From: Vicia villosa
Lineage: Eukaryota; Streptophyta; Magnoliopsida; Fabales; Fabaceae
Assembly (NCBI RefSeq): GCF_029867415.1
Contig: NW_026705579.1
Span: forward strand, 186,001-250,000
Direction of reading: 5' to 3'
Length of the DNA: 64,000 bases
The notes under the pieces: model-generated
The model's input: the letters and a program-made list of their open reading frames with translations, nothing else
What the model was told of the DNA's origin: nothing
Databases searched by the model: none
Position numbers and translations under genes: made by a program
Shown here: positions 38,092-50,737 of the stretch, piece after piece
Numbering within the stretch: the first letter of the stretch is position 1
How the letters are laid out: every line of letters begins with the position of its first letter

Positions 38092-38092
<1 letters not shown>

Positions 38093-38721
38093 CGGTAAAT
38101 AGAATATCCACAGTATTCCTCCAAAATACAACGTATGAGAAGGTATCCAAAATACATGATATGAATACATCCAAAGGATCAATTATACATCAAAAAGATC
38201 CTATAAGCATCATCTACAAAATAAGTGTTCAATCCCCCCTAGGTGTTACGTATCACGAACGGACGATACCAAAACGGACGACTACTAAAAGAGCACCTAC
38301 ACTTGCGGATCACCTGCACATTACCCACGAGTAGGTAACATTAAAGCAGAAGGGTGAGAATATAATTTATAATGAAAAGCATGATAAATATAGTAATGCC
38401 AACAAGTATCATCAAGAATCATACAATAAGGTAATCCACTAAGTCAACCACAATCAATGTATGAACAATGCGATAAATGAGTGAGAACATAATGGTAAAG
38501 ACGGATGATGATGAATGAGACTCGACTATGCATATGCATGTGGTACCAATCCGGAGTAAACTCCTCTTGTCATTATGACATATACACCTTGCCGAGCATT
38601 ATGCTGGGACTTCATTCCATTCATGAAAGTACACCGTTGTCGAGCAGTAAGCTACGACAAACCTTCATCAAGCATTTAGCCCCCACTGATGACCTCTTGC
38701 CACTCAGGCTAATGTACCGTT

Positions 38722-41700
38722 TGTCGCACGCTCGCGAAAATGTGAACAACAGAGTCACCACTAATATATTTATCCCATCGAGGGAAAGGAATATCAAAAA
38801 ACCTAGAATAAAGAAAGGATAAGAAAAGGGTCTTTTGACCAGAGATAGGGTACGGGAGTCGGTTACGCAAGGGGAAGGTACTAGCACCCCTCACGCCCAT
38901 CGTACTCGATGGTATCCACCTATGTTTGTTGCTATCTAAAGGGTGTGTTAACTATAAATCTAAAGCTTAATGCAAAGGGAATGCATGCAAATGAAAGAAA
39001 AAGAAACACGGGGAAAAAAGGTTTATAAATAATTGTGCTCGCTTAGGCCCCACGACCTAATGCCTACATATCCTTTTCAGGAATCAGAGCGCCGTAGTTT
39101 GGCTCACAAATTTTAGTTTGTTTGTGTTTTTTAGTGGACAGTTACATTCGCACTTCGCTGCTCGACCTCTGGAGTCTTAAGTTGGGAATGGAGCGGAAAT
39201 AACGTGTCCGATTACGGGAAAGAATGCCCTGAAGGCAAGAGAGAGAAGAGAGAAATTTGTCGAGCGTCTCAAGTACCTCCCTTAAACAAGTGAGGTTTGA
39301 TCTACTCTTGTTGGTGTTTTTTATGATTGGGAACTTCCACTCAAGTGATCCCTTTAAATAAGAGGGACGAGAGTTTCCATTCCCTTTTTATTAGTCTGAC
39401 CTTTATTAAGCATTTTTTAGGTGTTTTCTTGGTATCTTTTAAGGGAAATTAAATCAAGTATTTTTTAAGTGTTTTAAAGTTGAAAAGGAAAAGAAATGGG
39501 AAACTAGCCTAATGTGAACTAACTAGCCTAATGTTAAAATGGGAATTTCTAGATCCTAATGTTATCATGGTTTTTACCTAAAGTGTTAGGATTAAAGGAA
39601 ACATGAAAACTAAAGTCACATTTATAAGTAAAGACTCGAGAATAACACAATGATACAAAGTTACACATAAGCATGAAGTAACAAGTCAAAAATGTAGTAC
39701 AAAAATGAAATAAAATACTACTATTTTTATGTTGATTTTTATGGGAGAAATTGGATTACAAGTCAAGTAAAAGACTAAAACAAATAGCCTAAAACTAACA
39801 TTTTTTATGATTATTTTCTAAAAAATAAGGGAAAAATAGTCATTTTATTGCCTAAAAGAAAGTGGGAAAAATCTAAGTAAAAAGACCTAAAATTCTAGCA
39901 ATTTTAAATAGAGTCAGGGGGGATATTGAAATTGATGGTGTAGTAAGTAAGGGGCGCAGGACCCATGGGAGTTAGGCCCAGCAGAATATTTTTGTTCGGA
40001 TTTCTTGTATGTCAAAAACGGTGGCGCGATGGGCCTACTGATGGGGTGTGAGCAGTGATTCGTGTGGCCCAATTGATGATCCAGCAGAAATTAACTAAAT
40101 TAGATTTTATTATTTGGTTTTAACAAAATGATTTAATCTCCATTAACAATTCAGATTAACATTAATCGTGCATATTAAACCCCTAAAACTCAATCATTTC
40201 AATATTAATCTCAATTAATAAAAAACAAAAGAAAGGGGTAATTAGGGTTTGTTGTTGTGACGCTCCCCCTTCTATAAGACCCTCTTTTTTCGTTCCCAGA
40301 CGGTAACGACGCCATGGATAATTCCCGAACTCTCTCTAATCCATAAATGTTGAACACAAACCTATGCTAACAAAAGGCTTTGAATCCGAATCTACTATTA
40401 ATTCTCTTCGATGTTCATCCGATTCACTTCCTAAATCCAAACCAAATCACAAACCCTAGATCTAGAGAGAAACCAAATCAACCGCTAATGGCTACGAATT
40501 GCGGATCAAGATCATGGGGAAAGCGCTCGGGAATGCTAGTACTACACCGTAACATCAAGAAAACAGAAAAATATGGAGGTGGAGAAGGTGATCCGAAAAC
40601 TTACCTGGATGAAGATCAAGAGTGAGATGAACGAAAATGGTGGAGCTTCCGGTGCAAACTCGAGCGAAATAAACGCAACGAGCAGAGAGTTTCTTCAGGT
40701 GAGCTTTGATTTCACGTTCTTCATTCTTCTTCTTCCACCTTTCTCCATTGATTTTTTCTATGAATTTTTGAGAGCTTTGCGTTGTCGTTGATGCTGTTGC
40801 TCTGAGCTGAGAGTGTGAGACACTGATAATGAAACTCAGGTTTGGATGATTGCAGGTGAAGATGAGATTATGGAGAGGTTGCGAATCTATTGAAATGAAG
40901 AATGGTGTTGATCGATACTGACGGAATTGAAGGCTCTGCAGAAACCGATGGAGATTGAAGTGGTGAGAAGGTTGAAGAACAATGAAGAGAGATTCAGAGA
41001 TGGTGAGAGAATCGAAGTTGTTCGAAGATTTTCATGTGAAGAAGATTGTGATTCTTCTGCAGCTTCAAGAATGAATGATGAAGGTTGATTTTCTGAGTTT
41101 TTTTTGTGATGATTTTGCAGGTTGATGATGAAGATTGAAGAAGATTAAAGAGTTGGAGAGTATTGAAGAACAGTGTGATTGGAAGAAGGATGATGGAGGA
41201 TGTTGATGGAGAGTGGTGAAGAAGATGATTGGAGAAGACTGAAGAATGTGAAAGAATGGATCCAGAGCCTCAAATGGTGAAGCAAGCTATGATTTTATAG
41301 TAGTGGAGGAGATTCAATTTCTGAGGTAACTTCCTTTCTCTTCTTCTGTTAATCTGTTAAGAGTTGTGTAACTGATTTTTTCGAGGTTGTTAGGGTTCTG
41401 TTAGGTTATTCAGGAGTTAGTTAGACTCTGTTATAGGGTTGTTATAATTCTGTTTTTTTAATTGGTTAGGAGAAGTTGTGAACTGAATGTTTCTAAAAAT
41501 CTGTTTGCAGTTGGTAGCTTGGTTTAGAAATAATGATGAGGGGTTATGAATAATGCTGTTATATAAGTTTTTTTTCCAGGTTATAACAGTCAACTAACTT
41601 GTGAGAATTGGTCTAGGTTATTAGCGGATATTTGTGGCCATTGAAGACAGTTAGTAGGTTAGTTGTGAACTGAAATATATATTGATTTGGGTCCTGAATC

Positions 41701-42417
41701 TTCTGCTGATATGAATATGGTTTGATGTGTGTGACTTATGTGTATTTTGCAGGTTCAATGATGAGGTTATTTGGAGAACAAGCACATGGTTTGAAGAATG
41801 AAGGTGGAAGTAATGAAGAGAATTAGGTTTAGGATAGGAATATTGACTTGTTAAAGAATGGTGATGTAACATAATTGTAATGGTTCTTTTTTCTTCTAGA
41901 TGTAACAGGATCTGATTGGTATTGTAATCCTTTTATGATTTGTAAAGAGTGAGAGTATTATTTCTTGAATCACAAATGTCATTTGTATAAATCTTGAATG
42001 AAGATCTTTGAGTCAAACTTATACTCCATAATAATTAAATCCGAGTTCCACACTCATGTCTTGATCGAATCTCAACTCTGTGATACTTTGTACTTGGTAT
42101 GCATAACAAAAGATAAATGAACTCATTATCACCTTGTTACACAATCCATGATTCATTTCTTGTACCTCACTCGATTGTATGAACCCCTTAAATTGGTGAT
42201 AGATAGAATCAGATAAATAGAGTCAGAGAATGGCTCTTATTCAGCATATGAATAGTTATTATGAAAATCAAAGGAACCCTTGCATCCAATGTCCTCAATC
42301 ATATTTTCAAATTATTGATGAGTGCATGATTTTATCGATGACCTAAAATGCAAATGATGTTAAAGTAATAAGCCAATTAATAAAAATAATTAGATGGGCA
42401 AATTTTGCGGTGCAACA
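38722..42417 (-). repeat. Complete 3' LTR of the Ogre-like element (3696 bp)
   Basis: Plus-strand ends TGTCGCACGCTCGCG...AAATTTTGCGGTGCAACA. Contains 'aaggggaaggtactagcacc' (38868-38887) and the 'catcgtactcgatggtatcc' palindrome-like block (38898-38917), comparable with 'agggaaggt...caccctttgcatcc...atggttatccatgg' in the other Ogre LTRs. No genes; frames at 40380-40625 and 40573-40791 have no family resemblance. Confidence 0.8.
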
Positions 42418-42430
42418 GCTTCCCCTATTT
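42418..42430 (-). other. Polypurine tract of the Ogre-like element
   Basis: The minus strand reads AAATAGGGGAAGC directly upstream of the 3' LTR start TGTTGCACC. It sets the orientation of the element. Confidence 0.7.
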
Positions 42431-45400
42431 AATCGTCTTAAACTTGAAGGTGAGATTGGCGCTAGCCTTTCGATCATTCAAGGTAGAAGAAGATTAAATA
42501 CCAAGAGAACCTGAAAATTTGCCTGATGAGATAGGATCCACTAGGGAGGAAATGGTGTCAACTCCACTGAGGAAGATTGTATCAAATCTGGGTTGAACAA
42601 ATTAACTCTGGGTTAGAAATGAAATATAACTCAACTCTGGGTTGAGTGGGAAAGGAGAAAAGATAACCGTCAACTTTGGGTTGAGTTTGAAAATAAACAA
42701 TAAGAAATACCCGTCAACTCTGGGTGAGAGGGAAAGGCAAGCAATAATCGTCAACTCTGGGTTGAGTGGGAAAAAGGAGAAGCCAATTCTGGATTGAATA
42801 AAGGAGGACCGTTAACTCTGGGTTGAGTGAGAAAAGAACAAAAGGTGACCGTCTACTCTGGGTTGAGTGGGAAAGGACAAAAGATAACCATTAACTCTGG
42901 GTTGAGTGGGAGAAGATAAAAGGATAACCGTCAACTCTTGGTTGAGTGGGAAAAGGCAAATGACGACTGTCAACTCTGGGTTGAGTGGGAAAGAGAGATA
43001 ATCAATTCTGGATTGAACAAGGGATAACCGTCAACTCTGGGTTGAGTGGGAAGAACAAAAGGTGACCGTCAACTCTGGGTTGAGTGGGAGGAACAAAAGG
43101 TGACCGTCAACTCTGGGTTGAGTGGGAAGAGGAATCAATAAGAAATATCCGTCAACTCTGGGTGAGAGGGAAGTAAGGAAGGATCAACTCTGGGTTGAAT
43201 AAAAGATAACCGTCAACTCCGGGTTGAGAGGGGAAAGACAACTAACTCATGGTTAAAAGATGAAAGGAAATCAACTCTAGGTTGAACACAAAAACATCAA
43301 CTCTGGGTTGAAGAAAGATGAACATGATTGACTATAGGAGATGACACCACAATGGTAACTCTGAATGATCCAGTGGAATATCAATTGAATGCTTGTAGGG
43401 AACTCATCTGATGAATAATTTGGCTTATGCTTCACATGCAATGTTTGATTTATTCTATGCACTTTTGGAGATGCAATGTAATGAATTCTATATGCAGTGT
43501 ACTGATTGATCAGGGTTTCTGCTTTGTGGGGAATAGATTAGGTGGAGTTCTTAACTCTTCTTGATTCAAGATAGGGTGGATGCCCCTGCTTTATTGATGA
43601 TTGGATTATTGGGAGAGATGCCAATGAGAATGCAATGATATGCATGAAGCATGTGTGATTATGAATGGATGATTGTTTCCAAGATACAAGGAGTTGATGG
43701 AGGATGCCCTTATGGAAAGGTCATAGCTTGAAGGATAGCCCTTGTGAAGGTGAGGTGTTTAGCTTGACACCTCGACACTTATCTTGATATCTAACACTTG
43801 CTTGAAGATGAAGAGATGAGTTGTTGTTAGCTTGCCTCAGCTTGTAGGCTCTTGAGATAGGTCTTTGATAATGCTAGAACCATGGAGATTTGCAATGGTC
43901 GGCCTCAGTGTTGATCAAGGAATGGATGCCCCAGATTGAAAGGAACTCTTCCACCTAATGGATTCTTCAGGTATTTGCTGAGTGGATGACCAACCTTTGC
44001 CCTTGTAAGATCGCTCAATAGAATTTCATTGTTGAACTTTCCTTGGTATCAAGTACTTGCTTTTTGGTTAGAGACAATTCTGTTTTGAAAAAGATAACGA
44101 GAACGCAATGCACATGTTAGTCTCAAAAGAAAATTTTTATTTGTCAAAATGTTGTACTAATACTAACAAAAATGACACAGCAACATTGGGAGTCAGTTTT
44201 GACATGATTTTACAGTTTGTATGCTTTCAGAACGAACCCTGCTTCAATTAGGACTTTTGAGGGTTGGAATGTGGCCGGGTTCACGGTTTGAGAAACAAAG
44301 GATAAAGGCTCAAGTTCTACTTAACCCGCCCCTTCTTCGTGATGTTCTCCAGTCCTACGTTCAGCTAGTTTGACACGAGTGTTCACCTTTCAGGAAGGAT
44401 TGTGATGGATGAGGATCCTTTATGGCTTTGATGGAGGTGGCAGTCACCCTTTGGTGCTTTCGTTGATGATTATAACAACTTGTCCCTTGGAGGATTTTTG
44501 TTCATGTTCTTTTCTTTTGCTTTCCCTAACTTTTGCCTGGACAGAAATTTTCTTTTGATTTTGGTTTTCGTTATCCAGCGGGATGTACCCTAATTTTTGC
44601 CTAAGTCATTTGCTTCAAAGCTTTTCCTTTCTTCTTTTTTTTTACTTAGCGGGCTATTGTTTCTTTTTTTTTTTATTCATAACTTTCTTTTCATTCTTTT
44701 TGTCTCGTTCGGGAACAAGTTGTATGGCTTTTGTGATTGACTTGAAGAAAAGGTTGTGACTGCCTTCTATTCAGCGAATGAGAGACATCCATTGTGGATT
44801 GTGCTCTTCTTCTTTTGATGTGAGATATGAGATATTATTGATCCTCTGATGGAATACCTGAAAGTTAAGCGCTCGGTCGCACTAACTGAAGACTACCCTG
44901 CCCCTGGTTAAGATTGAGGGTTTTGTATTTTATATTTTTTTGAAAAGAAACTACTACTCCTTAGGCTCAAAGAGGTTGACGAGGGTTTCACTCCCTTATA
45001 ACTCCAGTGTTTGGGAATTGAAAAAAATGCCTGTACATCGTCAGCAAGATCTTGTTCCAAAAGCATACAGTTAGTAGTTCATGTGTTTTTGATTTTCATC
45101 ATTCTCCTTTTTTAGTTGCTTAAGACAAATGAGTTGAACATCAATGAACATAATGACAAAGATGAAATGATTTGAGAAAAACATGTATATTGCATTATTT
45201 TTATTTATTCAAACAGAATGAGTTTCTTACAATGAGAAGTACTTGATAACAACAAAAGTAATACAATTGAAAATACTAAAGAAATCTATACAATGGCAAG
45301 ATTGGCCTTATTCTAATGCAAATGAAATGCTCTCTGACAAACATAAAGTCTTTAGGCTCCACTTGTGGAAGATACCCTCATGAGGAGGCATGGGGTTCTT

Positions 45401-45488
45401 AGATAGTAGCTTGATCTTGTTTGGTATTCTCCATGATTCTTCGTCTATGAGCTCTTGTCAGATATCGGTGTTGAGGAATTGTCTCGTC
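42431..45488 (-). other. Non-coding 3' internal region of the Ogre-like element
   Basis: About 3 kb without a meaningful ORF, holding the tandem array at 42585-43315. In Ogre elements the region between pol and the 3' LTR is long, variable and often carries tandem repeats (established for legume Ogre). Outside the array I see nothing identifiable apart from T-rich runs at 44620-44700. Confidence 0.6.
42585..43315 (-). repeat. Tandem array of about 22 short units (30-45 bp)
   Basis: Units share the core 'caactctgggttgagtggga' followed by a variable 'aaggacaaaagataaccgt' linker. Examples begin near 42632, 42752, 42972, 43030, 43070 and 43108. Variant cores 'caattctggattgaa' (42785, 43003) and 'caactctgggtgagagg' (42717, 43152) recur in a higher-order pattern, suggesting block duplication. 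Not coding. Confidence 0.9.
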
Positions 45489-46998
45489 TGATCGATACCG
45501 ACGGAATTGAAGGCTCTGCAGAAACCGATGGAGATTGAAGTGGTGAGAAGGTTGGAGAACGATGAAGAGAGATTCAGAGATGGTGAGAGAATCGAAGTTG
45601 TTCGAAGATTTTCATGTGAAGAAGATTGTGATTCTTCTGCAGCTTCAAGAATGAATGATGAAGGTTGATTTTCTGAGTTTTTTTTGTGATGATTTTGCAG
45701 GTTGATGATGAAGATTTAAGAAGATTAAAGAGTTGGAGAGTATTAAAGAACAGTGTGATTGGAAGAAGGATGATGGAGGATGTTGATGGAGAGTGGTGAA
45801 GAAGATGATTGGAGAAGATTGAAGAATGTGAAAGAATGGATCCAGAGCCTCAAATGGTGAAGCAAGCTATGATTTTATAGTAGTGGAGGAGATTCAATTT
45901 CTGAGGTAACTTCCTTTCTCTTCTTCTGTTAATCTGTTAAGAGTTGTGTAACTGATTTTTTCGAGGTTGTTAGGGTTCTGTTAGGCTATTCAGGAGTTAG
46001 TTAGACTCTGTTATAGGGTTGTTATAATTCTGTTTTTTTTAATTGGTTAGGAGAAGTTGTGAACTGAATGTTTCTAAAAATCTGTTTGCAGTTGGTAGTT
46101 TGGTTTAGAAATAATGATGAGGGGTTCTGAATAATGCTTATAGATAAGTTTGTTTTTTCAGGTTATAACAGTCAACTAACTTGTGAGAATTGGTCTAGGT
46201 TATTAGCGGATATTTGTGGCCATTGAAGACAGTTAGTAGGTTAGTTGTGAACTGAAATATATATTGATTTGGGTCCTGAATCTTCTGGTGGTATGAATAT
46301 GGTTTGATATGTGTGACTTATGTGTATTGTGCAGGTTCAATGATGAGGTTATTTGGAGAACAAGCGCATGGTTTGAAGAATGAAGGTGGAAGAAATGAAG
46401 AGAAATAGGTTTAGGATATGAATATTTACTTGTTAAAAATGGTGATGTAACATAATTGTAATGGTTCTTTTTTCTTCTAGATGTAACAGGATCTGATTGG
46501 TATTGTAATCCTTTTATGATTTGTAAAGAGTGAGAGTATTCTTTCTTGAATCACAAATGCCATTTGTATAAATATTGAATGAAGATCTTTGAGTCAAACT
46601 TATACTCCATAATAATTAAATCCGAGTTCCACACTCATGTCTTGATCGAATCTCAACTCTGTGATACTTTGTACTTGGTATGCATAACAAAAGATAAATG
46701 AACTCATTATCACCTTGTTACACAATCCATGATTCATTTCTTGTACCTCACTCGATTGTATGAACCCCTTAAATTGGTGATAGATAGAATCAGATAAATA
46801 GAGTCAGAGAATGGCTCTTATTCAACATATGAATAGTTATTAAGAAAATCAAAGGAACCCTTGCATCCAAAGTCCTCAGTCATATTTTCAAATTATTGAT
46901 GAGTGCATGATTTTATCGATGACCTAAAATGCAAATGATGTTAAAGTAATAAGCCAATTAAGAAAAATAATTAGATGGGCAAATTTTGGGGTGCAACA
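45489..46998 (-). repeat. Partial 5' LTR of the Ogre-like element
   Basis: Aligns with 40909-42417 (shared start 'tgatcgata'), a few percent different. It lacks the first 2.19 kb (plus-strand sense) of the full LTR. The break at 45489 is the deletion junction with internal sequence. Confidence 0.8.
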
Positions 46999-48383
46999 CC
47001 GTTACCGAGCATTAAGCTCCCACTGGTAGCCAATGCCACGCAGGCCACCTGCTAATAGCATTCCGCTATTAACATAATGAAATGTTATGCTATACACACA
47101 AACGACTCGATTACATATCAACAACAATAATAATATAACTCGGTCACATATCCACATCACACCGGTTATATTAATCCACACGGATACATCACCAAAATTG
47201 CCACTCAGGTGTTCATGATCACACAACACACATATACTGTCAAAACATACTTGATTAGAAAATATCATTTCACAAAATACATTTATGAAAAATCATTCAA
47301 CCACCAACACCCCCCTTTATCATAAAGCATACTCAATAAGCTTCATAATGCTTCAAACGGCGCGTAGAAACGACCTACGGTTCAAAAGATACAACAAAAC
47401 AAAGTTTGGAAAAACAAAATATTGCACTGGCCGCTTAGCGGGTCGCTCAGCGAACATTCCAGTGGCAAAATTCAAAAAATGCAAGAAGCTCCGCTTAGCG
47501 GGTCGCTTAGCGGTTTCTGCGAAATTTCCAGAAATATCTTGCTTCGCTTAGCGGACCCAGGGCTGCTTAGCGGACATGCGGTTATGCAGAAAAATCAGTT
47601 CTACAACAGACCTGCTAAACCCAAACCAACCATCTCAAAACCTCATATAAGCTTCCCTTCACCTCCTGCACAATCCATACATGCCATATATTCATGCTAA
47701 CAACCAATGATTCATGGTTTATTCACTAAATGTCAATAACCTAATAATTCCTTCATAAGCAAGAAAACATGGAGAAGTGGAAAACAAACATGATCAATGA
47801 ATATATTTATCATCATACTACACATACACACCACAAAATCATGTTCATAACTTCAAAACTCACAAAACTCTCATTCTACCATTGTTTGCCAAAGCATAGA
47901 AAATGAATAAGAACAAGGACAAAACTATAAGGATCATACATTCAAGATAAATTAGATTCACCCCTTACTTGGTTAGATTCTTGGTTTGCTAGGTTTTGCT
48001 TTGATTTCCACACTTGTCTCTTCTTCTTCTCTTGTTTTTCTCTTCTTTTTCTCTCTTTTCTTTCCTTTTTCCTATTACTGGTTTTTGTTCTTTTTCTTCT
48101 TATCTCTACCTCACTTATATCTCCCCCCTACTTCCTATTCACTCATAAGAATATCTAACTAAAATATCTACTTTACGGTCTAAACTTAATTCCTCCGAAA
48201 AACCCCAAAACGCAAAATAACACGTCATATATATTTCTACTACCGAAAACGTAAAAATCATCGATTAAATAATAATCTACTATACCGAACTATTACTGAC
48301 TGACACGACTCAAAAACGGTAAAATTTAGGAAAATACAGCAAACATCACAATTAATCAGAAAAACACATTTATGGGCGTTACA

Positions 48384-48593
48384 GTATCTATCTTCATTAA
48401 GGGATAAAGATCTGTTACAAAGTGTTTATATATGCAATAGTGGATGTGCATAATAGCTACTATGTAATGCATATACAAGATCAGTGTCCTAACTAGCTTC
48501 TAACTGTGTAACTAACTTTCAGTTAGGTGGTTACACCCTTGTCACTTGTATCTTCGTTATTGCTTGCTTGTGAAGTAACCTCATGTTGTGACA
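48384..48593 (-). mobile_element. Copia LTR, right part (host of the Tekay complex)
   Basis: Continues the LTR tip seen at 14076-14096 and 37848-37868. The minus strand reads an LTR with a TATATAAA box (48426-48433) followed by 'cactttgtaacagatcttta' (48405-48424) and begins TGTCACAACATG at 48593. Between the two parts lie 34 kb of Tekay complex. No other part of this copia is seen on the right. Confidence 0.6.
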
Positions 48594-48950
48594 TTAAACT
48601 ACCTATATGTCTCTTACATGTGTTTTTATTAAAAATGCAATTCATATATTATAATAATTCTTAATTTTATATAGAAAATAATAAAAAAAATGATAAATTT
48701 AAATAGTTGATTAAAGATAAAATAAAAATCTCGAGTATGAATTTTATATTCCAATAGTTTATTAGTTGACTCATTTTTTTAAAAATGACATGAGAGATTG
48801 TAAAGTTAAAGATAGTATAATATAATAGTTTCAATTTATATTAAAAATTTAAATAAATAATATTTTTAGTTAGTTATTTAAGGACAAATACGTGTCCGGT
48901 GTATGATCGTTACCTTAAATTATAAATTTTTTTATTTTATTGAACATGTT
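48594..48950. other. AT-rich spacer
   Basis: No gene or identifiable repeat. Lies between the copia LTR and the LINE tail. Confidence 0.5.
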
Positions 48951-49039
48951 ATTTTTTTTTTATATAACTCATATATTAAAATGAAAAGGAAAAAATAGGC
49001 AAGGCCAAACTCACAAAAAAGTCAAAAAAGAGAACAAAA

Positions 49040-49690
49040 TTAGTGAGCAAATCTGAAATTGGGCATACCCAATTTGTTAAGAACCATTTCTTTTCTAATA
49101 TCAATAGGTGGAGAATACCACCAAAAAATTCTTCAAGCGAAAGGTCAATGTTAGCTAGAGCATCGGCACAACAGTTTCCTTCTCTATATATCTGGGAGAT
49201 CCATTAGTGCATGGTCTTAGAAATTGCAATGCAGTTGCACCACCTGTTTCTTAATTGCCAAGGAACTTGCAAAGGGTTGGAGAAGGCTGCGACAGCAGTT
49301 TTGGAATCTGTTTCAATCCAAATGTAATTCCAATTATTATTTTTGGCTTGTTCAATGGCCAAAATGATAGCCATAAGCTCAATAAAGAAAGAATTCTGGG
49401 TACCAGGATGAGAAGCAAAACATCCTACACAATCTCCTATGCTATTCCTGTAAATACCAGCACAAGCAGATAAACCAGGGCTACCTAATGTCGATCTATC
49501 AGTCTTGCAATTCATCCAGTGACCAAAGGGAGGGAACCCTATAACTTCTATGATTTGAGGAGCTTTGGGGTGATTAGTTTGAACACTAAAGGCTTTTATA
49601 ATCGTGAACTCATAGATGGAAGATCCAGTAGCAAGCTTGGTGGAATATCCTTTTAGAGAAACAGAAGCAATGATGAAGGAGATGGTGGCA
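49040..49690 (-). pseudogene. LINE RNase H domain
   Basis: RVT_3-type RNase H. First aspartate in 'NCKTDRSTLG', glutamate in 'FIELMAIILAIE', second aspartate in 'IETDSKTAVAAF', last aspartate in 'GNCCADALANID'. One TAA (49204-49206) interrupts the domain between the second and last acidic residues. The C-terminus ends 'GMPNFRFAH'. The upstream frame joins the zf-RVT part. Confidence 0.75.
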
Positions 49691-49692
49691 TT

Positions 49693-50737
49693 TTAAGAGA
49701 CTTGTTTACCTTTGGATCTAAGTTGATTCTTGCAGTACCATATGGCTTTAAAAACAGCCACCACTGTTGCAGAGATGACTAAAGCACACTGAGGATTCCA
49801 ACCTTTTTTGCTGATATTGAGTGTGGTTATTGTTGAGGTAAGATCAATGGGTTGTTTTATGGTATTTTGCAGCCAGTTCCACAATTTTAATGAAAAGTGG
49901 CAGTCAAAGAAAAGATACCTAGAGGATTCAGGATTCTTGTTACATAATGAGCACATAAAAAGCAAATGACAACCTCTAATAGCAAGATTTTCATCTGTTG
50001 GCGTTTTCCTATGAATAATCCTCCACATCAGAGTTGAGTTGGAAGGAGGAATTGCAGGATTCCAGATGAACTTGGCCCAAAGGTAATGTTGATAAGATTT
50101 GCTAGTGAAAGAGTGAGCATCTTGTAAAGATAAAACACCTGTAGTTGTGTGATTCCATAATAATTTGTCCTCTTTTGGCTCAATGGGAATGACAATGTTG
50201 TTGGAAATATATTTAATATCTGGATACATATCAAGTAACTGTGCTAGAAAATGTCATTGGTAATTGAGGATGAAATCTAACACTTTTGCTAGGAGATTAT
50301 AGGCCAAGAAATGTGGTAGGTTAAAGTGATTCATGAGGTTTCTTACCTCAGACCAGTCATGAGTCCAGAAACTAATTTTATTTCCATTACCTATCAGCCA
50401 GGAAGAGTTGGACATTAAAGTTTGAAAAGAAGTTTTGATACATGACCAGATAGAGGAATATATGTGATATTTGATACAAGAGTTGCCTCTAATGACTCTG
50501 CTTCTAAGAAAGACTGCCCATTGATTACCAGAGTTGAACATGTCATGACATAACTTCAGCATGGATGCTTCATTTATGTTGGAGAGGGATCTGATGCCTA
50601 ATCCACGACATCAGTAGGAGTACAAATTGTTTTCCAAGACAAAGTTACTAATTTCCTAGAATTTAAGTCACCACTCCAAGCAAAATTCCTGAAGATCATT
50701 TCCATCTCTTTCAACAATGATTTAGGCCAAGAGTAAA
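49693..50737 (-). pseudogene. LINE ORF2 region with zf-RVT domain
   Basis: From the right: 'LVTLSWKTICTP' (near 50640), then a shift and stop at the conserved 'GLGIRSL' position (about 50605), then the frame 50562-50254 ('SWLIGNGNKISFWTHDW'), then the frame 50229-49693 with 'LMWRIIHRKTPTDENLAIRG' and 'CSLCNKNPESSRYLFFDCHF', the zf-RVT cysteine/histidine core. Several frameshifts; not functional. Confidence 0.8.

Larger units (their letters stand above)
38722..46998 (-). mobile_element. Internally deleted Ogre-like element (8277 bp)
   Basis: Perfect CCGTT duplication (38717-38721, 46999-47003); the empty site 'tgtaccgttaccgagc' is at 15250-15265 in the left Tekay LTR. The left LTR (38722-42417, 3' LTR on the minus strand) is complete. 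On the right only 1.5 kb of LTR (45489-46998) remains. Between them lie 3.07 kb of non-coding internal sequence with a tandem array. Gag, pol and primer site are absent, so one deletion removed the 3' part of the 5' LTR together with the coding region. The Ogre/Tat assignment rests on LTR end structure ('gggataaatatattagtggt' on the minus strand just before the terminus, CGCGAGCGTGCGACA end) and polypurine tract, not on coding domains. Confidence 0.8.
37869..48383 (-). mobile_element. Tekay right LTR (solo-like), interrupted by an Ogre-like element
   Basis: Complete LTR: TGTAACACCCC at 37869 and 'gggcgttaca' to 48383, about 2.23 kb without the insertion 38722-46998. It is flanked by GTATT and GTATC with no internal Tekay sequence beside it, so it behaves as a solo LTR. 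It preserves the uninterrupted target of the Ogre solo LTR (48278-48293) and the palindrome cluster (47425-47580). The frames at 38505-38822 and 47285-47551 are LTR sequence. Confidence 0.85.

Noticed and set aside
39000..39300. Possible host gene in the Ogre-like LTR
   Set aside because: No frame over about 80 codons and no splice-supported exon; the stretch belongs to a repeated LTR.
42585..43315. Regular direct repeats with spacers, superficially CRISPR-like
   Set aside because: Units and linkers vary together, spacing is irregular, no cas genes are present, and the context is a plant retrotransposon 3' region.
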